Part shown: piece by piece, positions 1 through 5,643 of the stretch
How the letters are laid out: each line of letters begins with the position of its first letter
Position numbering within the stretch: the stretch's first letter is position 1
Assembly: GCA_029933115.1 (NCBI GenBank)
Contig: JAOZOT010000207.1
Coordinates: 1-6,368 of the forward strand
Direction of reading: 5' to 3'
Source: Anaerolineae bacterium
GTDB taxonomy: Bacteria > Chloroflexota > Anaerolineae > E26-bin7
DNA: 6,368 bases
Notes under the pieces: model-generated
Seen by the model: the letters and a program-made list of their open reading frames with translations, nothing else
The model's database searches: none
Told to the model about the DNA's origin: nothing
Translations under genes and position numbers: made by a program

Positions 1-53
1 GGCGGTCGCCCCACGTAGGGGCGCACCCCGGCGGTCGCCCCGTGGCAGGGGCG
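1..53. repeat. Two tandem copies of a 29-base GC-rich hairpin repeat
   Basis: Copy 1 begins at 1 and copy 2 at 30. Both open with the identical 12-mer GGCGGTCGCCCC and continue to GGGGCGCA after a variable 5- or 6-base spacer. Each copy can fold: CGCCCC at 7-12 pairs with GGGGCG at 18-23, and CGCCCC at 36-41 pairs with GGGGCG at 48-53. The loops differ (ACGTA versus GTGGCA) while the stems are conserved, as expected if structure is maintained. The array is cut by the window edge, so more copies may lie upstream. Similar GC-rich intergenic repeats are common in Chloroflexota and some other phyla (recollection, not a search). Bases 61-159 after it hold no gene or promoter I can support. Confidence 0.75.
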
Positions 54-159
54 CAAGACCGGCTCCGGTCATCGAGTAGATATGTCGAAGGGCACCGTCG
101 GGCGGCAGGACAATTGTCGAACACTCTCACCTTTACAAAAGCGAGGCAGAGACAAGCGA

Positions 160-657
160 ATGAAGAGACTATGGGCTCCCTGGCGTATGAAGTACATCCT
201 CAGCAACAAGACGAAGGGCTGCATCCTCTGCGATAAAGTCGCCGAGAATGACGACAAGAAGAATCACATCCTCTACCGTGGTCGCACCTGCTACGTCATG
301 CTTAACCTCTACCCCTACAACAACGGCCACCTTATGGTAGTCCCTTACCAACACGTGCCCAGTCTGGAGATGCTGGAAGAAGAGACCATGACCGAGATGA
401 TGCTCCTGGTCAGCAAGTGTCTCGTCGCTCTACGCCAGTGCATGAACCCCCAGGGCTTCAATCTGGGGGCGAACATCGGCAAGGCGGCCGGAGCCGGCGT
501 CTACGACCACATCCACATTCATATTGTACCTCGCTGGGAAGGCGACACCAACTTTATGCCCATCTTTGCCGAGACGCGCGTTATCCCCGAACTACTAGAT
601 GCTACTTACGACAAGTTGAAAGCGCACCTGTGCACCGGACCGGCGGATCTAGCTTGA
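160..657 (+). CDS. HIT-family nucleotide phosphorylase/hydrolase (Ap4A phosphorylase-like)
   Basis: This 165-residue soluble protein belongs to the histidine triad superfamily, whose members cleave nucleoside phosphoanhydride or phosphoramidate bonds. The triad HIHIHIV sits at residues 117-123 within DHIHIHIVPRW, and His119, the middle histidine, would be the catalytic nucleophile by family analogy. The N-terminal LWAPWRMKYI, the LNLYPYNNGHLMVVPY segment (48-63), the GANIG loop (103-107) and the PRWEGDTNF tail are typical of the subgroup that includes the mycobacterial Ap4A phosphorylase Rv2613c, so diadenosine tetraphosphate is the likeliest substrate, though unproven. Cys21 and Cys24 form a CxxC that could help bind zinc. 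I chose ATG 160 because MKRLWAPWRM is where family members begin; an in-frame ATG at 82 would add 26 non-family residues. The ribosome site is weak (GAGG at 143-146, rather distant). The stop overlaps the mutase start, implying cotranscription. Confidence 0.9.
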   Translation: MKRLWAPWRMKYILSNKTKGCILCDKVAENDDKKNHILYRGRTCYVMLNLYPYNNGHLMVVPYQHVPSLEMLEEETMTEMMLLVSKCLVALRQCMNPQGFNLGANIGKAAGAGVYDHIHIHIVPRWEGDTNFMPIFAETRVIPELLDATYDKLKAHLCTGPADLA

Positions 658-2321
658 AAGAGAAAGCATCTATCGCTGAACACAGAAAAGAGTGGGAACA
701 AACCACTTTACAAAAGACCTTGGCCCGCTTCCCTGAACGCCGCCAAAGCTTTGAGACCGCCTCTGGCATCACAGTGGAGCGGGTTTACACACCCGATGAC
801 GTGAGAACGGATTACGTCCGCGACCTGGCCTTCCCCGGCCAGTACCCTTTCACCCGGGGCGTGCAGCCGACCATGTATCGGGGCCGGTTGTGGACCATGC
901 GCCAGTACGCCGGCTACGCCACAGCCGAGGAGTCCAATCGGCGCTACAAGTATCTGCTGGAGCAGGGCCAGACGGGCCTGTCAGTGGCTTTCGACCTGCC
1001 TACTCAAATCGGCTATGATTCCGACCACGAACTGGCCGAGGGTGAGGTGGGCAAGGTAGGAGTGGCCATATCATCTCTGGAGGACATGGAAACCCTGTTC
1101 GAGGGCATCCCTCTGGACAAGGTCTCCACCTCTATGACTATCAACGCTCCGGCGGCAGTCCTGCTGGCCATGTACATCGCCGTAGCCAAGAAGCAGGGCG
1201 TGGAGGTGGCCAGGCTCAGAGGCACCATCCAGAATGACATCCTCAAAGAATACGTGGCTCGCGGGACCTACATCTTTCCCCCCAAACCCTCCATGCGCTT
1301 GATCACCGATACCTTCCGCTACTGCAAAGACAACCTGCCCCGCTGGAACACTATCAGCATCTCCGGCTACCACATCCGCGAGGCCGGCTCCACTGCTGTC
1401 CAAGAGGTAGCCTTCACTCTGGCCAATGCCATCGCCTATGTGCAGGCCGCTATTGATGTGGGACTGGATGTGGACGATTTCGCCCCGCGCCTTTCCTTCT
1501 TCTTTGGAGCGCACAATAATCTCTTCGAAGAAGCAGCCAAGTTCAGGGCAGCGCGGCGACTGTGGGCGCGCATCATGAAGAACCGCTTCGGGGCGCAGAA
1601 CCCCCGCTCCTGGATGATGCGCTTCCACACCCAGACGGCGGGGTGCACCCTTACTGCTCAACAGCCGGACAACAACGTGGTGCGGGTGACGTTACAGGCG
1701 CTGGCCGCTGTGCTGGGTGGCACCCAGTCACTGCACACCAACTCCCGTGACGAAGCCCTCTCGCTACCCACGGAGGACTCGGTGCGCATCGCCCTGCGCA
1801 CTCAGCAGATCATCGCCTACGAGAGCGGGGTGGCCGACACCATTGACCCTCTGGCCGGGAGCTACTTCGTCGAGCACCTGACGGACGAGATCGAAAGACG
1901 GGCTCAGGAATACATCGAGAGGATTGACGCTATGGGAGGGGCTCTGGCTGCCATCGAGAGCGGTTACATCCAGAGGGAGATTCAGGAAAGTGCCTACCGC
2001 TACCAACAGGCTGTGGACCGGAAAGAGCAGATTGTGGTAGGAGTCAACGAATTCACCGTCGCGGAGACCACTCCCCTGCGGCTTTTGAAAGTTGACCCGG
2101 CCGTGCGCGAGCGGCAGATGGCTCGATTGGCCGCCCTCAAGCAGCGGCGCAACAACGAAAAAGTGCAAAGCCTCCTCAGGCAACTGGAGCAAGCAGCCGA
2201 GGGAGATGAGAACCTGTTGCCCGTTATTCTGGAGTGCGTGGAATCCTACGCTACATTGGGAGAGATTTGCGGAGTGCTGCGCCGCGTCTTTGGTGAATAC
2301 AAGCCCACCGTGATCCTTTAG
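654..2321 (+). CDS. mcmA1: Methylmalonyl-CoA mutase, catalytic (large) subunit, split type
   Basis: This 555-residue protein is the substrate-binding TIM-barrel half of the adenosylcobalamin-dependent mutase that interconverts (R)-methylmalonyl-CoA and succinyl-CoA. Family blocks run throughout: FPERRQSFETASG near 26-38, TMRQYAGYATAEES at 81-94, GLSVAFDLPTQ at 108-118, GTIQNDILKE at 190-199, SISGYH at 235-240, APRLSFFF at 277-284, GGTQSLHTNS at 355-364, and a C-terminal FGEYKP. Aligning by eye to the Propionibacterium enzyme, Tyr85, Arg203 and His240 match its Tyr89, Arg207 and His244 with identical spacing. Tyr and Arg favour methylmalonyl-CoA over isobutyryl-CoA, whose mutase carries Phe and Gln there. 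The protein ends where the linker to the B12 domain would begin, so it needs a separate small subunit, as in many archaea and Chloroflexota. The start is TTG 654, overlapping the HIT stop as TTGA; upstream in-frame residues are just the HIT gene in another frame. The ribosome site is weak, so coupling is likely. Confidence 0.95.
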   Translation: MKEKASIAEHRKEWEQTTLQKTLARFPERRQSFETASGITVERVYTPDDVRTDYVRDLAFPGQYPFTRGVQPTMYRGRLWTMRQYAGYATAEESNRRYKYLLEQGQTGLSVAFDLPTQIGYDSDHELAEGEVGKVGVAISSLEDMETLFEGIPLDKVSTSMTINAPAAVLLAMYIAVAKKQGVEVARLRGTIQNDILKEYVARGTYIFPPKPSMRLITDTFRYCKDNLPRWNTISISGYHIREAGSTAVQEVAFTLANAIAYVQAAIDVGLDVDDFAPRLSFFFGAHNNLFEEAAKFRAARRLWARIMKNRFGAQNPRSWMMRFHTQTAGCTLTAQQPDNNVVRVTLQALAAVLGGTQSLHTNSRDEALSLPTEDSVRIALRTQQIIAYESGVADTIDPLAGSYFVEHLTDEIERRAQEYIERIDAMGGALAAIESGYIQREIQESAYRYQQAVDRKEQIVVGVNEFTVAETTPLRLLKVDPAVRERQMARLAALKQRRNNEKVQSLLRQLEQAAEGDENLLPVILECVESYATLGEICGVLRRVFGEYKPTVIL

Positions 2322-2349
2322 CCAAGTCCGTTCACCACCCGACCTGCTC

Positions 2350-2383
2350 ACCCTCCCGCAGGTTGCGAACCCTGCGGGAGGGT
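2350..2383 (+). terminator. Strong GC-rich stem-loop between mutase and epimerase genes
   Basis: Bases 2350-2362 (ACCCTCCCGCAGG) pair perfectly with 2371-2383 (CCTGCGGGAGGGT), giving 13 base pairs around an 8-base loop. It lies 28 bases after the mutase stop and well before the epimerase start. No T-run follows, only CACTTTCCCC, so it is not a classical intrinsic terminator. It may attenuate transcription, protect the upstream mRNA end, or be an intergenic palindromic repeat. The structure is certain from sequence; the role is not. Confidence 0.4.
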
Positions 2384-2449
2384 CACTTTCCCCTCCCCCG
2401 CGTTTTCAACAGGGCAACCTGCCTCACCACGCTTAAATACAGAACTGCC

Positions 2450-2454
2450 GGAGA
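2450..2454 (+). promoter_or_regulatory. Ribosome binding site fixing the epimerase GTG start
   Basis: GGAGA ends 7 bases before the GTG at 2462. This Shine-Dalgarno match, with the family-typical N-terminus IKRIDHIGV right after the GTG, supports this start over an in-frame ATG at 2363, which lies inside the upstream stem-loop. Confidence 0.7.
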
Positions 2455-2461
2455 TGGAGAC

Positions 2462-2866
2462 GTGATCAAGAGAATTGACCACATTGGCGTCGTCGTCAAC
2501 GACATCGAGGAAGCGTTAAAAGTCTACCAGCAAGCTCTGGGGCTCACCCTGGCCAAAGTCCAGGAGAGGCCCGACCAGGCAGTGACCATCGCTTTCCTGC
2601 CTACCGGGGAGAGCGAGATCGAATTGGTACAGCCTGTCACCAACGACAGCGGCGTGGCCAAGTTCTTGCAGAAGCGGGGAGAAGGCATCCACCACATCTG
2701 TCTGGAGGTTGACGACATCGAAAAAACGTTGGCCGAATTGCAGAGCAAGGGCTTGCAACTGATTGATGAGACGCCGCGCACAGGCCCCGAAGGGGAGCGA
2801 TTTGCCTTCATCCACCCCAAAAGCGCCCACGGGGTGCTGATAGAACTGTACGAATATCCCAAATAG
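2462..2866 (+). CDS. mce: Methylmalonyl-CoA epimerase
   Basis: This 134-residue protein of the vicinal oxygen chelate (glyoxalase-like) superfamily interconverts the (S) and (R) forms of methylmalonyl-CoA, feeding the mutase. It has the two paired beta-alpha-beta-beta-beta halves: IDHIGVVVNDIEEALKVY at 5-22 opens the first and GIHHICLEVDDIEKTL at 75-90 opens the second. The expected metal ligands are His7, Glu54 (in EIELVQP), His78 and Glu128 (in GVLIELYEYP), matching the His/Gln-or-Glu/His/Glu set of characterised epimerases. GEGIHHICLEV and HPKSAHGVLIEL are near-signature blocks. Length equals the family norm once GTG 2462 is used; starting at ATG 2363 would add 33 residues without family resemblance. 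It lies 140 bases after the mutase gene, separated by a stem-loop, so it may be in the same transcript with reduced read-through. I saw no good promoter immediately upstream. Confidence 0.95.
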   Translation: MIKRIDHIGVVVNDIEEALKVYQQALGLTLAKVQERPDQAVTIAFLPTGESEIELVQPVTNDSGVAKFLQKRGEGIHHICLEVDDIEKTLAELQSKGLQLIDETPRTGPEGERFAFIHPKSAHGVLIELYEYPK

Positions 2867-2879
2867 CCAATAATACCTA

Positions 2880-2908
2880 TTGACGGGATACGATTTGTAT
2901 GCTAAACT
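2880..2908 (+). promoter_or_regulatory. Sigma-70-type promoter with extended -10, driving cobO
   Basis: TTGACG (2880-2885) is a 5/6 match to the -35 consensus. A 17-base spacer leads to TAAACT (2903-2908), a 4/6 match to -10, preceded by TGC, giving an extended -10. Transcription would begin near 2915. The predicted leader of about 35 bases contains a small hairpin, GGGG-CGAT-CCCC at 2917-2928, then the ribosome site. The leader is far too short for a cobalamin riboswitch. This promoter would allow cobO and the next gene to be expressed independently of the mutase genes. Confidence 0.65.
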
Positions 2909-2950
2909 GAGTATAAGGGGCGATCCCCCAACCCATAAGGAGCGAGCTAA

Positions 2951-3478
2951 ATGCCCCTGAAAAACGGTTTGATTCAGGTTTACACCGGTCCGGGCAAGGG
3001 CAAAACTACGGCTGCCCTGGGCTTAGCTCTGCGAGCAGCCGGCCAGGACATGAAAGTCTACATCATTCAATTCATGAAAGGCTGGCCCCACTACGGCGAG
3101 CTAATCAGCGTGGAGAAGCTGCCCAATATCACCTTGCGCCAGTTCGGACGGCCGGAGTTCGTAAACAAGGATAACCCTGACCCTGAGGACGTGGAACAGG
3201 CTCACCAAGCCTTGAACCACGCCCGCCAGATTCTAACCAGCGGCGATTACGATATGGTCATCTTGGACGAGATCAACGTCGCTCTGGACTACAACCTGAT
3301 CGAGTTGAACCAAGTCCTGGCCCTCATGGACAGCAAGCCGGAGAAGGTCGAGTTGATCCTCACCGGTCGTGGAGCCCACCCTGAAATCGTCAAGAGAGCA
3401 GACTTGGTGACCGAGATGCTGGACATCAAACACCCCTTTGACAAAGGTGTCGGGGGGCGAAGAGGGATCGAGTATTGA
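2951..3478 (+). CDS. cobO: Cob(I)yrinic acid a,c-diamide / cob(I)alamin adenosyltransferase, CobO/BtuR type
   Basis: This 175-residue cytoplasmic enzyme transfers the 5'-deoxyadenosyl group of ATP to the reduced cobalt of a corrinoid, giving adenosylcobalamin, the cofactor required by the mutase encoded upstream. The family P-loop GPGKGKTT is at residues 13-20 directly after the first beta strand; YIIQFMKGW (37-45), the Walker B-like strand MVILDEIN (102-109), LILTGRGAHPE (135-145) and the C-terminal HPFDKGVGGRRGIEY (161-175) are all CobA/CobO hallmarks. Length is usual for the shorter members. ATG 2951 has a strong ribosome site, AAGGAG at 2937-2942, 8 bases upstream. It follows its own promoter after the epimerase gene and is 33 bases from the next gene, so those two are probably an operon. 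Whether it serves de novo corrin synthesis or salvage cannot be told from sequence, but the context suggests cofactor supply to the mutase. Confidence 0.93.
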   Translation: MPLKNGLIQVYTGPGKGKTTAALGLALRAAGQDMKVYIIQFMKGWPHYGELISVEKLPNITLRQFGRPEFVNKDNPDPEDVEQAHQALNHARQILTSGDYDMVILDEINVALDYNLIELNQVLALMDSKPEKVELILTGRGAHPEIVKRADLVTEMLDIKHPFDKGVGGRRGIEY

Positions 3479-3511
3479 GTCGGGGTTGATCAAGACACAA
3501 AGGAAGACGCA

Positions 3512-4378
3512 ATGGTTGTCAATGCCAGCCCAGGGGTGCTCCTGGCGACGTTGGTTTTGCTCATTGTCATCATCCTGGTGATCCTGATATGGCTGATAAA
3601 TTACATAGCCGGCCCCAGGACCAAGAAAAAGAGCGAAGGGAAGCGGCCCAACGCCCGGCTCGCGTTGGAATCCGCACAGGAATCCTCGGAGCCCTCGCCG
3701 ACCGCTGAGGACGTCAAGGAAAGGAGGTCCCTGCCTATGGGGGAAAAAGAGATAATGCGCGTCCTGCGCGACGAGGATACAGGGGCCATCATCATTGAAG
3801 TGGAAGGCAACAAATACAGGCGCTTGACGGAGATACGGGATGGCAGGATAGGCAACCAGGTTCTAGAGGCCATAGCCGACCTGGTCAAGTTCACAGGCGG
3901 CATCGTCAAAGGGCAATGGGCTGCTGCTTCCGTTACCCCTGTGGTTCCCACCAGAGAAAGGCCCCCATCGGCTGTGGAGCCGGCAGGCTTTCCCCAGGCT
4001 GTGACTGCGGAACCGCCCGCCAGTGAGGCAGAAGAAGCCTTCCTGCGCCGTTTGCGAGAGGGTGACCTCCAGGTTGGCATAACCCAGTCGAGGGAAAGGC
4101 CGCCGGGCATAATGGGTTTCATCCGACGGCGGAAACCGGCGGTTGCTGAGGACATAGGGGCCGGCAGCACCTTCGTTGACGAAATTGAAGAGATATTGCA
4201 ACGGATGATCAGCACCGCTCCAACACCTCCAAACCAGGAGGTACACGTCGGCACCGGTCCCGACGGGAGTTTGCAGATTCAAGTCGGTATGCAATACTTC
4301 TCCAGCGCAGACGAAGTACCCGATCCCGCCATACGCAATCTCATCAAAGCTGCGGTCAAGGAGTGGGAGAGGAGCTAG
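3512..4378 (+). CDS. Membrane-anchored protein of unknown function
   Basis: I do not recognise a function for this 288-residue protein. One very hydrophobic helix spans about residues 8-32, followed by PRTKKK; the N-terminus has no basic residues, so the positive-inside rule predicts the rest lies in the cytoplasm. Residues 77-131 form a compact conserved-looking segment (GEKEIMRVLRDEDTGAIIIEV, then YRRLTEIRDGRIGNQVLEAIADLVKFTGG by position). Residues 135-210 are Pro/Ala/Glu/Arg-rich and probably disordered. Residues 218-288 form a second acidic-helix then strand module ending in DPAIRNLIKAAVKEWERS. From memory, proteins with this layout recur in Anaerolineae-type Chloroflexota as conserved hypotheticals, but this was not searched. 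ATG 3512 has AAAGGAAG at 3499-3506 as ribosome site. It is 33 bases after cobO, likely cotranscribed, and ends 25 bases before the terminator. No enzyme motif or metal site is evident. Confidence 0.85.
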   Translation: MVVNASPGVLLATLVLLIVIILVILIWLINYIAGPRTKKKSEGKRPNARLALESAQESSEPSPTAEDVKERRSLPMGEKEIMRVLRDEDTGAIIIEVEGNKYRRLTEIRDGRIGNQVLEAIADLVKFTGGIVKGQWAAASVTPVVPTRERPPSAVEPAGFPQAVTAEPPASEAEEAFLRRLREGDLQVGITQSRERPPGIMGFIRRRKPAVAEDIGAGSTFVDEIEEILQRMISTAPTPPNQEVHVGTGPDGSLQIQVGMQYFSSADEVPDPAIRNLIKAAVKEWERS

Positions 4379-4402
4379 AGCGAGCCGCATCCAAAGGCAA
4401 TG

Positions 4403-4449
4403 AAAGCCGCCCGATTCCACGATGGAGGCACAGAACGGGCGGCTTTTTT
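4403..4449 (+). terminator. Intrinsic terminator ending the plus-strand block
   Basis: AAAGCCGCCCG (4403-4413) pairs perfectly with CGGGCGGCTTT (4436-4446), followed by a run of six T (4444-4449). The 22-base loop contains a nested hairpin, TCCA-CGA-TGGA at 4416-4426. It lies between convergent genes. On the minus strand the stem is followed only by TTT, so it would be a weaker terminator for the hydrolase gene. Confidence 0.88.
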
Positions 4450-4503
4450 ATTGGCGCACGAGTTTCAGGAAATGCGTCAACCGCTTCAAGTACCAGATTG
4501 GGG

Positions 4504-5352
4504 TCACAATCCCCCTGGGCTCTCTGGCTCTACCTTGAATTTTCCGTTCACCTCTCGCAGATAGCCCATTGGCACCTGCGACTCGTGATCGAAAATGAGC
4601 AGCGCCTCGTTCTCCAGGGCCCACTGCCGGATGCGCCGCTTGGTCTCAATAGTCTCCAGAGGCTCCACATCATAGGCCGGCACCCAGGCCAGCCGCTCTA
4701 TCATGACGGCCAAAGGCGACAGATCACCCAGGTAGATGGCCACCTTGCCCTCCGATTCGATGATCACGCTCTGATGAGCGCGGGTGTGGCCCCGGGTGAT
4801 GACGCAGCGCACCTCAGAGGTAACGCGGGTATCGCCGTAGAGCAGGCGCACCTGACCGTTTTCCTCCAGAGGAACAAAGTTGTGGGCGAAATAGGTGCCT
4901 CTGGTGCGCTCGTTGGGGTAACTGGCGTCGGCCCACTCCAGCCGTTGAATCCAATACTCGGCACGCGGGAAGGTGGGCACAGGCTGGCCGTCGCGCAGAA
5001 AAGTGTTGCCCCCGCAGTGGTCCCGGTGGAGGTGAGTGTTGATGACGACGTCAATGTCCTCCGGGGCCAGGCCCAGGCGCTCCAGGCTGCCGATCAGGCG
5101 CCTCTCGCCCACCAGGTTCATGTGCTGCCGCTCCTTGGCCGAGAGCTTGTCGCCGTGGCCTGTGTCCACCAGAATCCTCTTGCCCTCAGACTCTATCAAC
5201 AGACAATTCAGGCTCATGGGGATACGGTTGAGCTCATCGGGCTGGATGATCTTCTCCCAGAGGACTTTGGGCACCAGCCCGAAGGGTCCGCCACCATCGG
5301 ACCAGGTGACGCCGTCGCTGACAATGTGCAGGTTTACGTTACCGAGACGCAA
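4504..5352 (-). CDS. Metallo-beta-lactamase-fold metal-dependent hydrolase
   Basis: This 282-residue cytoplasmic protein (no signal peptide) carries the full dinuclear metal-site set of the superfamily. THLHRDHCGG holds the HxHxDH motif (His107, His109, Asp111, His112); the third-motif histidine is His189 in TRGHTRAHQ, the bridging aspartate is Asp210 in YLGDLSP, and the last histidine is His256 in IFDHE. ILVDTGHGDKL near residues 60-70 is the usual first motif. The overall layout resembles the AHL-lactonase-like branch, but members include lactonases, esterases and thioesterase-like enzymes, so substrate is unknown. I chose TTG 5352 because a strong AGGAGG precedes it by 5 bases and the next residues, RLGNVNLHIVSDG, match where relatives begin; ATG 5382 in the same frame would add 10 residues but has no ribosome site. 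It is convergent with the cobalamin-linked block and has no evident functional tie to it. Confidence 0.9.
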   Translation of the reverse strand: MRLGNVNLHIVSDGVTWSDGGGPFGLVPKVLWEKIIQPDELNRIPMSLNCLLIESEGKRILVDTGHGDKLSAKERQHMNLVGERRLIGSLERLGLAPEDIDVVINTHLHRDHCGGNTFLRDGQPVPTFPRAEYWIQRLEWADASYPNERTRGTYFAHNFVPLEENGQVRLLYGDTRVTSEVRCVITRGHTRAHQSVIIESEGKVAIYLGDLSPLAVMIERLAWVPAYDVEPLETIETKRRIRQWALENEALLIFDHESQVPMGYLREVNGKFKVEPESPGGL

Positions 5353-5357
5353 TCCAC

Positions 5358-5363
5358 CCTCCT
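5358..5363 (-). promoter_or_regulatory. Ribosome binding site deciding the hydrolase TTG start
   Basis: On the minus strand AGGAGG occupies 5363 to 5358, 5 bases before TTG at 5352-5350. It is a full Shine-Dalgarno match, whereas the upstream in-frame ATG (5382) and TTG (5427) lack one. I could not identify a convincing promoter upstream. Confidence 0.65.
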
Positions 5364-5447
5364 GAACTATTTGCAGATACATACTGGAGTCTGGCGAATT
5401 TTGAATACCACCATATCTTGCAAACAAGCTGCATATAACCCCAAGAT

Positions 5448-5514
5448 GTAGTGGTTCGTAGTGGCGACTTCAGTCGCTTTTCGCTATTCTGAACGGCTAA
5501 AGCCGTCACTACGA
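5448..5514. repeat. Composite palindromic repeat (REP/MITE-like)
   Basis: A 21-base arm at 5456-5476 and an arm at 5494-5514 are inverted repeats with 17 of 21 positions matching. Each arm contains its own hairpin: GCGACT-TC-AGTCGC at 5464-5477 (6 perfect pairs) and CGGCT-AA-AGCCG at 5494-5505 (5 perfect pairs). The element could therefore form one long hairpin or two short ones. GTAGTGG is also directly repeated at 5448-5454 and 5458-5464. No protein is encoded. This arrangement is typical of a dispersed non-autonomous repeat family; copy number elsewhere is unknown. Confidence 0.75.
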
Positions 5515-5555
5515 GCAAAAACGCCAGTGTCCAGTACATAGATAAACAACGGGGA

Positions 5556-5590
5556 AAAACTGCGTTTCATCCATGTTAATCTGCGTCCAA
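5556..5590. repeat. Possible dispersed CTGCGT-type intergenic repeat
   Basis: CTGCGT occurs at 5560-5565 and 5581-5586, 21 bases apart, flanked by short A-runs, in the phrase ending GTTAATCTGCGTCC. This phrase resembles a low-complexity intergenic repeat I recall from many environmental bacterial genomes. It holds no open frame of substance. Together with neighbouring elements it fills the 290 bases between the two minus-strand genes. Confidence 0.35.
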
Positions 5591-5607
5591 AATCATGCCT
5601 CTTTGGA

Positions 5608-5637
5608 AGCGATACGCCGCTCACTACGAACAGTGTC
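5608..5637. repeat. Degenerate partial second copy of the palindromic repeat
   Basis: TCACTACGA at 5621-5629 repeats the end of the element at 5506-5514. In both places it is followed by CAGTGTC (5525-5531 and 5631-5637), with 10 intervening bases in the first copy and one in the second. AGCG at 5608-5611 with CGCT at 5618-5621 leaves a remnant of the inner hairpin. This suggests a decayed or truncated copy next to the full one. Confidence 0.5.
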
Positions 5638-5643
5638 TACGAT

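Noticed and set aside
1..60. The beginning of a CRISPR array
   Set aside because: The two units are directly tandem with only 5-6 variable bases inside each hairpin; there are no spacers of 30 or so bases.
114..142. A promoter for the HIT gene (TTGTCG with TTTACA/TACAAA)
   Set aside because: The spacing between the candidate boxes is 12-14 bases, too short for a sigma-70 promoter.
82..159. A 26-residue N-terminal extension of the HIT protein from ATG 82
   Set aside because: Family members begin at the LWAPWRM block, encoded from 160; the extension is basic, low in structure and has no good ribosome site.
417..653. A longer mutase beginning at ATG 417 with 79 extra residues
   Set aside because: The extra stretch is the HIT gene read in another frame, is Arg/His/Pro-rich, and has no mutase resemblance. 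The family N-terminus begins right after TTG 654.
1071..1661. A 196-residue minus-strand open frame within the mutase gene
   Set aside because: It is a shadow of strongly conserved mutase codons with no recognisable domain.
2909..2950. A cobalamin riboswitch upstream of cobO
   Set aside because: The predicted leader is only about 35 bases and contains no B12-box-like sequence; known cobalamin riboswitches are far longer.
4363..5451. A 362-residue plus-strand open frame opposite the hydrolase
   Set aside because: It is antisense to a gene with complete metal-binding motifs, is His/Gln/Leu-rich as expected for a shadow, and runs through the intrinsic terminator at 4403-4449.
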